NCBI GenBank assembly: GCA_029202525.1
Contig: CP119325.1
Span: 3,942,001-4,006,000, forward strand
DNA length: 64,000 nucleotides
Source of the DNA: Candidatus Pseudomonas phytovorans
GTDB lineage: Bacteria > Pseudomonadota > Gammaproteobacteria > Pseudomonadales > Pseudomonadaceae
Reading direction: 5' to 3'
Shown piece by piece: positions 18,518 to 27,855 of the stretch (positions are counted from its first letter, which is position 1; each line of letters begins with the position of its first letter). Under the pieces are notes generated by a model. That model had not been told where the DNA came from. It searched no databases and worked only from the letters and a program-made list of their open reading frames with translations. A program made the translations under genes and the position numbers.

Positions 18518-19405
18518 GTGTCAAAAGGCATTGTTTCATCGGTCATGGCGTCCTGTCTGTTTGCTGTGATGTACTTCTATACCTCGCTGCTCACGCCACT
18601 CGATGGCGAAGAGATCTTTGGCTGGCGCACCCTGCTGACCCTGCCCTGCCTTACCTTGTTCATGCTTGTCTCGAAGGACTGGAAACGGGTAGGCGAGTTG
18701 CTGGCCAGGGTAAAACGCACGCCCGTGCTGTTGCTGGGCATGGTCGGTACGTCGTGGCTGATGGGCGTGCAGTTGTGGCTGTTCCTCTGGGCGCCCCTGC
18801 ACGGGCGCAGCCTGGAAGTGTCGATGGGCTACTTTCTGCTGCCGCTGACCATGGTCCTGACCGGGCGGCTGGTGTATGGCGAGCGCCTGTCGCGCCTGCA
18901 GAAGGTAGCCGTGGCCTGCGCCGCGCTGGGCGTGGGCCACGAGCTGTACCAGAATGGCAGTTTTGCCTGGGAAACCCTGCTGGTGACGATCGGTTACCCG
19001 ATCTACTTCGTTTTGCGTCGGCGTTGCCGCACTGACCACCTGGGTGGCCTGTGGTGCGACATGTGCCTGCTGCTGCCATGGGCGCTTTACTTCGTGATCC
19101 AGGGCCCGCTTTCAACTAGCGACCTGCAGGCGCACCCAGGCCTTTATGCCTTGATCCCGGTCCTTGGGGCCATCAGTGCCTCGGCCCTGATCGCCTATGT
19201 GCTTGCCAGCCGGATGCTACCGTTCAGCCTGTTCGGCCTGCTCAGCTACGTTGAGCCGGTGCTGCTGGTAGGGGTAGCGCTGCTGTTGGGCGAGACCATC
19301 GGCCCGGATCAGTGGCTGACTTACCTGCCGATCTGGGCCGCGGTACTCGTGCTGGTGCTCGAAGGCTTCAGGCACCTGCTGCGTCAGCGTCGCCGCTCGG
19401 TGTAA
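18518..19405 (+). CDS. EamA/RarD-like drug-metabolite transporter
   Basis: This 295-residue polytopic inner-membrane protein has about ten helices arranged as two EamA halves, matching RarD-type permeases (W in FGWRTLLTLP, GVQLWLFLWAP, ERLSRLQ, SYVEPVLLVGVALLLGE, then an Arg-rich tail). The substrate is unknown. The start is GTG at 18518 with GAGG upstream; it may be co-transcribed with the CSS-EAL gene. Its last 38 bases overlap the 3' end of the convergent TerC gene, so the two transcripts are antisense at their tails. Confidence 0.82.
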   Translation: MSKGIVSSVMASCLFAVMYFYTSLLTPLDGEEIFGWRTLLTLPCLTLFMLVSKDWKRVGELLARVKRTPVLLLGMVGTSWLMGVQLWLFLWAPLHGRSLEVSMGYFLLPLTMVLTGRLVYGERLSRLQKVAVACAALGVGHELYQNGSFAWETLLVTIGYPIYFVLRRRCRTDHLGGLWCDMCLLLPWALYFVIQGPLSTSDLQAHPGLYALIPVLGAISASALIAYVLASRMLPFSLFGLLSYVEPVLLVGVALLLGETIGPDQWLTYLPIWAAVLVLVLEGFRHLLRQRRRSV

Positions 19406-20939
19406 GCCGAACCTGGCGCACCCGCCGTTCTTCAACCGCTTCCACGGTGAGCGTCCAGCCATTCCAGGCCAGGCGGTCACCCACCATCGGCAGGCGATCG
19501 AGCAGGCTCATCACCAGGCCTGCCAAGGTCTGGTAATCGTCGGTGGCACGGGCACTGAAACCGGTACGTGCCTGTACCTGGCTCAGGTTCAGCGCGCCGC
19601 TGACCACAAAGCCTTCGCCCTCCTGGACGATGCCCGGGCCTTCAACCTCGCTGGCATCCGGCAGCTCACCGGCAATCGACTCCAGGATGTCGGTCATGGT
19701 CAGCAGGCCGGTGAAGTCACCGAACTCGTTGATCACGAAGGCAATATGGGTCGACTGCCCACGCATCTGCTCCAGGGCGTTGAGGATGCTGAAGCTCTCC
19801 AGCAGGTTCAACGGCGCCCGTGCCATGCCTTCCAGGTCCGGCTGGCTGCCCGACAACAATTCCTTGAGCAGTTCCTTCTTGTGTACGAAGCCCAGCGGCT
19901 CGTCGATACGGCCGTCGCGTATCAACGGCAAACGTGAGTACGGCGAGTTGGCCAGTGCCTGCGTAATGGCATCGGCCGGCTGCGCCAGGTCGATCACATC
20001 GACTTCGGCACGTGCGGTCATCACCGTACGGATCGGCCGCTCGGCCAGGTTCAGCACGCCACTGATCATTACCCGCTCACGGCGGTCGAACAGCACCTGT
20101 TCTTCACCGCCTTCGACCAGGTCGGCGATTTCCTCACCCACTTCGTCAGCCTCGACCCGGCGGCCGCCCAGCAGGCGCAGCACGGCATGCGCTGTGCGTT
20201 CACGCAAAGGCCGGTGCTGCTGCAAGCTGCGCTTGCGGCGGGCACGGGCCAGCTGGTTGAGCAGCTCGACCACAATCGAGAAGCCGATGGCGGCGTACAG
20301 GTAGCCTTTGGGAATATGGAAGCCCAGGCCTTCGGCTGTCAGGTTGAAGCCGATCATCATCAGGAAGCCGAGGCACAGCATGATCACCGTGGGGTGGGCG
20401 TTGACGAACCGGGTCAACGGCTTGCTGGCAACGATCATGATGCCGATCGAGAAGATCACTGCAATCATCATGATCGACAGGTGTTCAACCATGCCTACCG
20501 CAGTAATCACCGCATCCAGCGAGAACACCGCGTCAAGTACCACAATCTGCCCGACAATCGGCCAGAACGCGGCATGGCGCAGCGTGCCACTGGCCTGCGT
20601 CACATGGCCTTCGAGGCGTTCGTGCAGCTCCATGGTGGCCTTGAACAGCAAGAACACACCGCCGAACAGCATGATCAGGTCGCGGCCCGAGAAGCTCTTG
20701 TCGAACACCTCGAACAAGGGTGCAGTCAGGGTGACCATCCACGAAATACTGGCCAGCAGACCCAGGCGCATGATCAACGCCAGGCTCAGGCCAATCACCC
20801 GCGCGCGGTCGCGCTGATGGGGTGGGAGCTTGTCTGCCAGGATGGCGATAAACACCAGGTTGTCGATACCCAGCACCAACTCGAGGACGATAAGCGTCAA
20901 CAGGCCCAGCCAGGCCGTGGGATCGGCTAGCCATTCCAT
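19368..20939 (-). CDS. TerC-family membrane protein with CBS pair and CorC_HlyC domain
   Basis: The 523-residue protein has an N-terminal TerC domain of about seven helices (VLELVLGIDNLVFIAIL with conserved Asp; DAVFSLDAVITA). A linker follows, then two CBS domains (about 300-415, with MTARAEVDVIDL and LLTMTDILESI) and a CorC_HlyC domain at the C-terminus (FVVSGALNLSQV, TLAGLVMSLLDRLP). This is the YoaE/YegH-like architecture; TerC proteins have been linked to metal-ion (manganese) efflux, an inference here. A small hairpin (TGGCC/GGCCA, 20984-20998) lies in the leader. The 3' end overlaps the convergent EamA gene. Confidence 0.88.
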   Translation of the reverse strand: MEWLADPTAWLGLLTLIVLELVLGIDNLVFIAILADKLPPHQRDRARVIGLSLALIMRLGLLASISWMVTLTAPLFEVFDKSFSGRDLIMLFGGVFLLFKATMELHERLEGHVTQASGTLRHAAFWPIVGQIVVLDAVFSLDAVITAVGMVEHLSIMMIAVIFSIGIMIVASKPLTRFVNAHPTVIMLCLGFLMMIGFNLTAEGLGFHIPKGYLYAAIGFSIVVELLNQLARARRKRSLQQHRPLRERTAHAVLRLLGGRRVEADEVGEEIADLVEGGEEQVLFDRRERVMISGVLNLAERPIRTVMTARAEVDVIDLAQPADAITQALANSPYSRLPLIRDGRIDEPLGFVHKKELLKELLSGSQPDLEGMARAPLNLLESFSILNALEQMRGQSTHIAFVINEFGDFTGLLTMTDILESIAGELPDASEVEGPGIVQEGEGFVVSGALNLSQVQARTGFSARATDDYQTLAGLVMSLLDRLPMVGDRLAWNGWTLTVEAVEERRVRQVRLTPSGDADAAGA

Positions 20940-21211
20940 TAGCGGGTACTCACGAGGGAAGCGTCACGAAGACGGGGGGAGGATGGCCTGAAAGGCCAGA
21001 GACTGGGGGGCTCCGCGAAGGTGCTCATAGATACCTTGATAACAGATTGGGAGGGTGATCCTACAAGCACAGCAGGTTTCTCTGATAGCGCAAAACTATT
21101 ACAAAACCTGTAACAAGTGCCACATCGCCCACTTCGCGAAAAAACCTGCTGGTGGTAACTATGAAGGCTGTCATGGCGTGGCTCATGTCAGCCCTGATGC
21201 AGCCTCCCCCC

Positions 21212-22330
21212 CTAGCGCGGAAACAGGTCCAAGGTGCGCTCCACCTCGCCAATATCGATCCGGAAACCATCGCCCTCCGGTATCCCGACCACAAAGCCGA
21301 AATGCTGGTGGTCGCGATCGGTCAGGTATTTGTAGTAGCTGACAAACCGGTCAGGTGGCTGCAACGTCAGCAGGCTACCGCCGGATTGCAGCACATTTAC
21401 CCCGTGCACCAATTGGCTACCCTCCACGCCAATGACCACTCTTGCCCCAGCGCAGGCTGCAACAATACTAGGCACATCAGACTTGAGCGGGTTGACCACA
21501 CGGAAACCTCGGGTGACACGTAGGTGCTCGGCGAGTTCCAGCTCATTGCGTAACAGGCGCAGGTCGCCATCACCGCCACGCAGCAGGAACACGCCGGGAT
21601 GGGGGGCATGCGGCACGTGTGACAGCAGTTTGTCCCCCATAGCCTTGTAGCGGGCATGGCGGCTGCGGTTGTTGCCTTGGTCATCGAACAGCACCAGTTC
21701 ACGGAAAAACGCACTGCGCAGGCGCATCGGCTTCATGTCCAGCCAGTCTTCATAGGCTGGCGCCTGGGTAAACAATGGGTACCTGGCCGATGGTGCGATG
21801 GTCACCGGTATACCTTCGTTACAGGCCAGCGCATAGGTTGGGCAGTCTTCCATCAACCAGGTGCCAAACCAAGAATTGCCGTTTTGCGTGCAATAAATGG
21901 CCGCGCGGTCTATTTCGTTGTCCACAATGATAGTCGGGAAGGTGCTGGGCTTGCGTGACAGCCAGTGGCTGGCCTTGCCCTTGTACAACGCGCCATCGAC
22001 CAGCCACACATTCTTGATCAGGTAGCCCCGGGTAGGCCCTTGCAGCGTGCTGATGCCGCCCTCCATGGTACGAGCGGGGTGCACGTAGGGGTAGAACCGC
22101 TTGCCCTCCCAGCCCGTTACCCGCTCCAACTGGCCAGGCAGGAAAATGGCCGGGGGAGAAACCGTGGTTTCACCCGGGGCAATATCCCAACTCTGGGTGG
22201 CGATGCTTTTGAGGTCGAGCTCGGTATTCTTGCCCATCCGCTTGCGCGCCATATAACGGTACGCGGCCAACGTCCAGGTGTGCTGCTTGGTTGCGGGCGA
22301 CGCACTGAACTGCGAGATGTCGCTTCCCAT
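21212..22330 (-). CDS. Glycosyltransferase family 61 (DUF563-like) protein
   Basis: This 372-residue protein lacks a signal peptide. The C-terminal third has the GT61/DUF563 pattern: FLLRGGDGDLRLLRNE, then VAACAGARVVIGVEGSQLVHGV and LLTLQPPDRF. N-terminally there is EDCPTYALAC and a Trp-rich segment. GT61 enzymes transfer sugars to glycans; the acceptor is unknown. GGAGG seven bases before the ATG supports the start. It lies 73 bases downstream of a GNAT-like gene on the same strand, and both probably serve one surface-glycan or secondary-product pathway. Confidence 0.7.
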   Translation of the reverse strand: MGSDISQFSASPATKQHTWTLAAYRYMARKRMGKNTELDLKSIATQSWDIAPGETTVSPPAIFLPGQLERVTGWEGKRFYPYVHPARTMEGGISTLQGPTRGYLIKNVWLVDGALYKGKASHWLSRKPSTFPTIIVDNEIDRAAIYCTQNGNSWFGTWLMEDCPTYALACNEGIPVTIAPSARYPLFTQAPAYEDWLDMKPMRLRSAFFRELVLFDDQGNNRSRHARYKAMGDKLLSHVPHAPHPGVFLLRGGDGDLRLLRNELELAEHLRVTRGFRVVNPLKSDVPSIVAACAGARVVIGVEGSQLVHGVNVLQSGGSLLTLQPPDRFVSYYKYLTDRDHQHFGFVVGIPEGDGFRIDIGEVERTLDLFPR

Positions 22331-22403
22331 GAAGCGTCCTCCCCTGATGATGAAGTCTGAACCCTGGCGTAAAGCGCCAGATCAATGCATCCCTGGCAGC
22401 CAC

Positions 22404-23558
22404 TCAGTTGCACGTGATCCTTTCCATGGTGGGCGGTGACTGCAAGCTTGCGTAACGGTTGCGCAGGGTTTCCACAAAGGGCTCACCGGCACTGTTGCCA
22501 CCATAGAGGTAAATTTTGTGCAGACCGCCAAACACCATTTCGTGGTAACGGCTGGCTACTTCCTCATCGCTCGGGCCATCCGGCAAACCCAGGTGCAGCG
22601 TGAGTTTGTCGCCCTCCACGGCAAACATCGGCGTATCCCACAAGAACTTCGCCGTACCGGTCTTGGGCAAACGGACAAACAGATAGGCATGGTTGCCCAG
22701 CGAGTCGATGTCGCCCCCGCGACGGCGCTTCCATTTCAGCAGGCCGTCATCCGGGCGCGCGAGGCACAGGCCAATGTCGTAATAATCAAAGCCCTGCTCC
22801 AGTGCCCATTCAAGCGCCATGAAGGTGGTGATCGAATTCACCTCGCGCAACCTTTTGGCATCACTGAACACTGCCTCGCAATAGCCAAAGCGCAACGTGC
22901 TCCAGTAACGCTTGCCGCCGCGCACCACTTCGCAACCCAGGTGGCAACCGATCACTTCATCACCCAACGTGATCAGGTCGAGACGGCCGACACTTTTGGC
23001 AATGCGGAACACTTCATCGGTGGGAAACTGTGCAGCATGGATACCCTGCCTGGCGGTGGCATACGGGCGCAGCAACTCACGGTCTGCCATGGCGATCTCG
23101 GCGTCCGAGAGGGCTTGGCGCATCTGGTACAGCGGGCGGTTCTTGCGGATGCTGCGCCGCAGTTCGCCGTCGTAGCGCGCCGTGATGTCCTCCAGCGCGC
23201 GGCCCAGCGGTACCACGGCGCTAAGGTAGTGCGGCACTGACAGCGCCCCCGTCGAGGGCATTTCGCTAATGACTACTACATGGTCGGCAGGCGCTGTGGC
23301 GCTTGCACTGTCAACGATCGTAGCGCTGCCCTGGCCTTTGCCACCGATCAACAGCTTGGCCATTTCCCGCTGTTGCCTGCGGCCGATGTAGAGAATTTCG
23401 TAAGGGCTTTCCTGCTGTAGCCGAAACCTGGCTACTTCCCAACGCCAGAAACAGGCACGCGCCATGATTTCTCGCACTTTGCTGGCCAGCAGCCTTAATT
23501 CATAGCGCAGGGAGGGTGACAGGAGCTTTCGCGCCACAGCCGTCAAGGTCTCTTTCAT
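22404..23558 (-). CDS. GNAT/FemAB-like acyltransferase-fold protein
   Basis: The 384-residue protein has a C-terminal half resembling the GNAT/FemAB-like fold (BioF2-like): DLITLGDEVIGCHLGCEV, FSDAKRLREVNSITTFMALEWALEQGFDYYDIG, ending LLKWKRRRGGD. The N-terminal third is basic with an amphipathic start. Such proteins often acylate or aminoacylate cell-envelope molecules; the substrate is unknown. It is probably the first gene of a two-gene unit with the GT61 gene. The upstream region is AT-rich. Confidence 0.6.
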   Translation of the reverse strand: MKETLTAVARKLLSPSLRYELRLLASKVREIMARACFWRWEVARFRLQQESPYEILYIGRRQQREMAKLLIGGKGQGSATIVDSASATAPADHVVVISEMPSTGALSVPHYLSAVVPLGRALEDITARYDGELRRSIRKNRPLYQMRQALSDAEIAMADRELLRPYATARQGIHAAQFPTDEVFRIAKSVGRLDLITLGDEVIGCHLGCEVVRGGKRYWSTLRFGYCEAVFSDAKRLREVNSITTFMALEWALEQGFDYYDIGLCLARPDDGLLKWKRRRGGDIDSLGNHAYLFVRLPKTGTAKFLWDTPMFAVEGDKLTLHLGLPDGPSDEEVASRYHEMVFGGLHKIYLYGGNSAGEPFVETLRNRYASLQSPPTMERITCN

Positions 23559-23880
23559 TTCTTCTTCGACGTCCTTTGAAGTGCTCTATGGTCTATCTGA
23601 AAAAGAGAAAAAATCAGCAAAAACACTTAACGCTTTGATTTTTATAGTTTGCCTGAGAGCTTTCCCATCACATTCAGTAACAATTTAAGATGCCTGCAAA
23701 CGCTTTGGCAAGCGGCTTCTGGCTAACTTTAGATCAAGTTTCATGGCGCCAAAATTCCTGCGTGACCAGCCTCCCCAACTGGAAGTTTGCTATAAGCGTG
23801 CCACTTGCACGGTATGTCTGTACCACTTGGCTATTGATGTTTAGCGTTTGATGCCTTCTTTGCATAAAAGGAGCATCGAT
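23559..23880. promoter_or_regulatory. AT-rich divergent intergenic region
   Basis: This stretch of about 320 bases separates the GNAT gene (leftward) from the DUF6543 gene (rightward). It is conspicuously AT-rich compared with the flanks, especially 23590-23660, as seen at acquired loci bound by H-NS-like (MvaT) proteins. I see AT-rich runs that could hold -10 elements on both strands but no convincing -35/-10 pair. The only clear signal is AGGAG at 23869-23873, seven bases before the ATG at 23881. Confidence 0.4.
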
Positions 23881-26349
23881 ATGCCTTCGAGCAATTCTCA
23901 TCAGGCCCTGCTTGAGGCCCAACTGCCACACTGGGCCAGCCAGGCAACGTCCAAACAGTGGACTGCGTTGCAGAAAAGCCACGCCAGCCCCTGGCAGGAG
24001 CAGGACTGGTTCGCCAATGCCGCCCCAGACCTGCGCCAGGCTGTACACGCCAGCCAGGCACGCCTGTTACAGTCGCAAGCTGCCTTGGCCCGTTCACTCA
24101 AGGGCCTCAAACAGATCACTGAATTCGCCGAACCTTTACTGCAAGGTGTTCTTGCCGAACAAGGCTTTCGCGCGCCCCTGCACAACTCACGGCTACTGCG
24201 TGTTGAACGTACCTGGCACTGGAACGGTCTGCGCTATCTGTACAGCCATCGTATCGACAACCTGTTACAGGCTGCGCTGCAGAACTTTGCCGATGACGAG
24301 ACGTTTACCGCTCAGAGTGCCATTGCCTTGAGCGACAATATCCAGGTCACTCGTATTCAAGTGCAAGGCCACGCCGTAATCGGCATGCAGGCACCTGTGG
24401 CATACTTTCCCCTCACCTCGGAGCGCTTCCAGGTCGAGCCGCTCCCCCTCTCACCCATTGCGTTCGCCACACGCTGCCGTGAGCTGGACCTTGGTGGCGC
24501 TTACCAAGCCCACCTGGAACAGTATTTCACTAAGCCAACTGTCCGTGAGCTAGCCATAAGGGTGCAAAAATCCCGTCTGCGCCTGGCGGCCGACCTCGCG
24601 TACCTGCGCCACCACATCAACGGCTACTCGCACGATCAAGTGCATCAATTACTGCAAGGCAGCAAGGTGAATTGCTGGCGCCTTGCACTGTTCGGCATCA
24701 GCCTGCAGGAACCCATGCTGATCGATACAGGCCGTGCGGGACTGGCCCTGTACTTGCCAGGGCATGAGCCAGCCTTGCTTCAATGCAATGACCTTGAAGC
24801 CGTGCACGATGCACTGGCAACACTGCTGCTCGATCCCGATGCCCGCCAGGCATTCGCGGGTTACATCATGCAGGACGAGCGCGCGCACTTTCTCGACCTG
24901 CTGCAACAAAACCTCGATGCCTCAGGCAATACTGCGTATGACCGCCCGTGGCAACGCGCAGCCCAAGCGGACTTGCGCCCGACGCGCCATGCCATTACCG
25001 CAGAACCTTTCGGCTACTTTCAGGACCTGCACCTGACCCGGCTCAAGCATGAGGCCAACCTGCTGGCGGTACCGACAGCGCTGGCCGATGCCAGTGCACG
25101 GGCCAGGCGCCTGGCTGAATGGGAGAGCCTTGGCTGGGATATGCTTAACGTCGCCGGGTTCTTCATCCCCGGTGTTGGCCCGCTGATGCTGGGCGTCACG
25201 GCCTGCCAACTGCTGGGCGAAGTCTTTGAGGGCTATGAAGCCTGGCAGGAAGGTGACCGCCACCTTGCCTTGCAGCATCTGGAAGCCGTCGGCCTGAATC
25301 TGGCGCTGATCGGCGGCTTTGTCGTGGCAGGCCACGTAATTCCCAAGTTGTTCACCAGCGCACTTATGGAAAAGTTGCAGGAAGTGCCAGCCAACAGCGG
25401 CCGCTACAGGCTCTGGAATCAGGACCTGGCCCCCTACCGCAGCCGCATGGAGCTGCCAGAGTACCTGCTCCCCAATGCGCAAGGTCAGTACCTGCACGAG
25501 GGGCGGCAGTTCATTCGTATGGACGGCCATCTCTACCAACAACACTTTGACCACACGCTGCAGCAATGGCGAATCGTTCACCCGGACGCGCAGGATGCCT
25601 GGCAACCTCCGCTGGAACACAACGGGCAAGGCGCCTGGCGCGGCCAGCATGAGCAACCCTCCCAATGGCCATTCGCGACCCTCGCGCGCCGTTTGGGTGA
25701 GCCGTTCACAGCGTTCACGCCTGAGCAACTGGAGCACGCCGGGCGCATCTGTGGCATCGATGCCGAGCGCTTGCGCCAAGTACACCAGCAAAGCCAACCA
25801 GCGCCGCCGCTATTGCTCGACACTCTGCAACGCATGGCGGCACAGGCCGAAGTGGACGAAATGGGCACCAACGCCGCGCCGGGCCTGTTCGAGCGGCTCT
25901 ACAACGGCAACATGCCCATCGCACCGCCAATACAGCAGGTCCTTATCGCTTACCCCCGCCTGTCCCCCGCCCTGGCCAGGCGCTTGCTGGTGCAATTGGA
26001 CAACACCGAATCACTCGCCTGGCAACAGAACGGCGAGTTACCGGAAGCGGTCCGCCATCAGATTGAACAGGTTCACAGCGAATTGCCGCTGGTACGCGCG
26101 GTGGAAGGAGTGCTGCAACCTGAGCGGGCCAGCGTCGACAGCGAGCGCCTGCTGTTCAGTGCTCTGGATGCCCTGCCCGGGTGGCCGCAAGACATACGCC
26201 TTGAGCTTCGCGGCGGTGGGCCTGAGGGGCCTCTGCTGGACTACATCGGTGCTGCACAGGCCACCCGGACGGGCAAGGTGATCAAGTCTGTCGAAGGCTA
26301 TGAAGCCGACTTGGGCGAGCGCCCGGCCCCCGCACAGCGTGTGCCATAG
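23881..26349 (+). CDS. DUF6543 (dermonecrotic-toxin-like) protein, N-terminal part of a frameshifted DUF6543-LRR gene
   Basis: This frame encodes 822 residues (MPSSNSHQALLEAQLP to PAPAQRV). It resembles the large Pseudomonas proteins annotated as dermonecrotic toxin/DUF6543, which carry a long helical N-terminus, a hydrophobic segment (about 420-500, NVAGFFIPGVGPLMLGVTACQLLGE and LNLALIGGFVVAGHVI) and then leucine-rich repeats. The repeats are missing in this frame but appear at once in the next frame from 26300, so a one-base insertion probably broke the gene. ATG 23881 has AGGAG with 7-base spacing. Function is inferred as a contact or secreted toxin acting on eukaryotic or bacterial neighbours; no catalytic residues are recognised. 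AT-rich upstream DNA suggests acquisition. Confidence 0.6.
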   Translation: MPSSNSHQALLEAQLPHWASQATSKQWTALQKSHASPWQEQDWFANAAPDLRQAVHASQARLLQSQAALARSLKGLKQITEFAEPLLQGVLAEQGFRAPLHNSRLLRVERTWHWNGLRYLYSHRIDNLLQAALQNFADDETFTAQSAIALSDNIQVTRIQVQGHAVIGMQAPVAYFPLTSERFQVEPLPLSPIAFATRCRELDLGGAYQAHLEQYFTKPTVRELAIRVQKSRLRLAADLAYLRHHINGYSHDQVHQLLQGSKVNCWRLALFGISLQEPMLIDTGRAGLALYLPGHEPALLQCNDLEAVHDALATLLLDPDARQAFAGYIMQDERAHFLDLLQQNLDASGNTAYDRPWQRAAQADLRPTRHAITAEPFGYFQDLHLTRLKHEANLLAVPTALADASARARRLAEWESLGWDMLNVAGFFIPGVGPLMLGVTACQLLGEVFEGYEAWQEGDRHLALQHLEAVGLNLALIGGFVVAGHVIPKLFTSALMEKLQEVPANSGRYRLWNQDLAPYRSRMELPEYLLPNAQGQYLHEGRQFIRMDGHLYQQHFDHTLQQWRIVHPDAQDAWQPPLEHNGQGAWRGQHEQPSQWPFATLARRLGEPFTAFTPEQLEHAGRICGIDAERLRQVHQQSQPAPPLLLDTLQRMAAQAEVDEMGTNAAPGLFERLYNGNMPIAPPIQQVLIAYPRLSPALARRLLVQLDNTESLAWQQNGELPEAVRHQIEQVHSELPLVRAVEGVLQPERASVDSERLLFSALDALPGWPQDIRLELRGGGPEGPLLDYIGAAQATRTGKVIKSVEGYEADLGERPAPAQRVP

Positions 26350-27709
26350 CCTGTGCCGTGCAGTGGAAGAGGTGCTTTCGCGCGAGCAACGCCACGCCAT
26401 AGGCATTAACGAAGCTGACGGCATTACCTTGCATCAGCGTGTCCTGGCGTGGATCGATGAGCACCGCGCCGAGCTGGCGCAACGGCTCTGGGGGCCGAGC
26501 GCGCGAAGGCTTAAACCCCAGGGTTGGTTGCGCGGTGGCCGCCCGCTGGAAATGCTGCCCCCTCACCCACGGCAAACCAGCTCGCTGTCGGCGGCCTACC
26601 GTCGCCTGTTCCCCAATGCCTCCGATGCCGAATTCGCCGGCTGGCTGGGCAACGAACAGGAAGCGCCCAACCTGCCGGACATGCGCTCTGCCACCGAGCG
26701 ATTGCGCGACCTGCAGCGGCGTCTGGATTCCTTGCGCAGCGATCTGCATCAATGGGCACAACCCGACCCAATACGGCCGCACCAACGCCATCGAGCCATC
26801 CGCCCGATCATCAACGCCTGGCGCCGCCTTACCAGGCTGCGGCTCGACAGCGGGGGAAGCCTGTTCAGCCTCGACCTGTCAGGCCTGGGCCTTCAGGACG
26901 AGGACCTGGCAAGCCTGGCTCTGCCCGACGACTTCACCCATATCGAGCATGTGTCACTGGCCAATAACCGCCCGCTTAGCCAACTGCCGGCAGAATTTCT
27001 AGAGCGCTTCCCCAATCTCGAGCGCCTTATCCTGACCAACTGCCGTTTCGACCACCTGCCGCGACTGGCACGCCCCGATTCCTTGCGCTGGCTCGACCTG
27101 GACAGCAACCGCATTACATGGGACGGTCAAGCTCAGTACAGGCTCAACCAATACGCCAACCTGGCGGTACTGGACCTCACTGACAATCCGCTGCTGACGG
27201 CCCCCGATCTGCACTGGCTGGGCGACCTCAAATCCTTGTTCCTTTCAGGTTGCTCCCTCACCGAATTGCCTCAGGGCCTGGAACTGATTACCGAGCCGAT
27301 CGCGCTGGACCTCTCGGACAACCAGCTCCAACGCTTACCGGCCAGTTTCACAGTTTCAACCTCTGTCGCCGATGCCATCCGCCTCGAAAGCGACTGGCTG
27401 GGTGAGCCAGTGCTAGCGCAGATCGAGGCCTACAATTCAGCCCATCAGGTCGACTTGCTGGTCAGCGAAAGTGACTACCTTGAGTTCTTCGACGAGGGAG
27501 ACCCTGCACACCCAGCACTGTGGCAACGACTTCCACGCCAATATCGACGCGACCTCAGGCCGCTGCTGGAGGTGGAACCCTTCCTGTCGCGCCCGCATCA
27601 GGCCCGCAGAGAGTTCTGGCGGCGCCTGATGGTTATCGATGCCAATGCAGTATGGCGCCCACATTGGCTGGCACAGCCAGCCGCAGACTTGTTCAACCTG
27701 CCGTTGTGA
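26300..27709 (+). CDS. Leucine-rich-repeat C-terminal part of the frameshifted DUF6543 toxin-like gene
   Basis: The frame open from about 26300 encodes up to 469 residues that continue the DUF6543 protein. A helical region (RAVEEVLSREQRHAIGI, AYRRLFPNASDAEFAGWLG) is followed by about five leucine-rich repeats (for example HVSLANNRPLSQLPAEFL, LERLILTNCRFDHLP, LRWLDLDSNRI, IALDLSDNQLQRLP). The C-terminus LWQRLPRQYRRDLRPLLE...REFWRRL...DLFNLPL is typical of this family. No NEL ubiquitin-ligase domain with its CxD motif follows, unlike many relatives. No ribosome site or natural start is visible at 26300, so without the frameshift fix this part may not be made. Confidence 0.6.
   Translation: MKPTWASARPPHSVCHSLCRAVEEVLSREQRHAIGINEADGITLHQRVLAWIDEHRAELAQRLWGPSARRLKPQGWLRGGRPLEMLPPHPRQTSSLSAAYRRLFPNASDAEFAGWLGNEQEAPNLPDMRSATERLRDLQRRLDSLRSDLHQWAQPDPIRPHQRHRAIRPIINAWRRLTRLRLDSGGSLFSLDLSGLGLQDEDLASLALPDDFTHIEHVSLANNRPLSQLPAEFLERFPNLERLILTNCRFDHLPRLARPDSLRWLDLDSNRITWDGQAQYRLNQYANLAVLDLTDNPLLTAPDLHWLGDLKSLFLSGCSLTELPQGLELITEPIALDLSDNQLQRLPASFTVSTSVADAIRLESDWLGEPVLAQIEAYNSAHQVDLLVSESDYLEFFDEGDPAHPALWQRLPRQYRRDLRPLLEVEPFLSRPHQARREFWRRLMVIDANAVWRPHWLAQPAADLFNLPL
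26327..26331 (+). other. Probable frameshift site: run of five C
   Basis: The upstream frame stops at TAG 26347-26349, while the homologous protein continues in the +1 frame (HSVCHSLCRAVEEVL). The five-C run at 26327-26331 lies just before the switch; removing one base there would join the frames into a protein of about 1270 residues. This could be a true mutation, phase variation at a homopolymer, or an assembly error. Confidence 0.6.
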
Positions 27710-27855
27710 CGCGAATGCGGTGCCTGCCTTCACCCGGGCGGGCACTGGCTGCCATGTTGAGCCAGACTGGTGTTTTTCCAGCAGCCGGTGCATGCTCGAT
27801 GCTGAAGCGATTCACCCGGCTTGAAACCCGCCCAGCTACGTGAGGTGCAGTACCT

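Noticed and set aside
20940..21211. Possible yybP-ykoY (Mn2+) riboswitch in front of the TerC gene
   Set aside because: TerC genes often have one, but the leader on the minus strand lacks the conserved loop sequences; I see only a 5-base hairpin (TGGCC/GGCCA).
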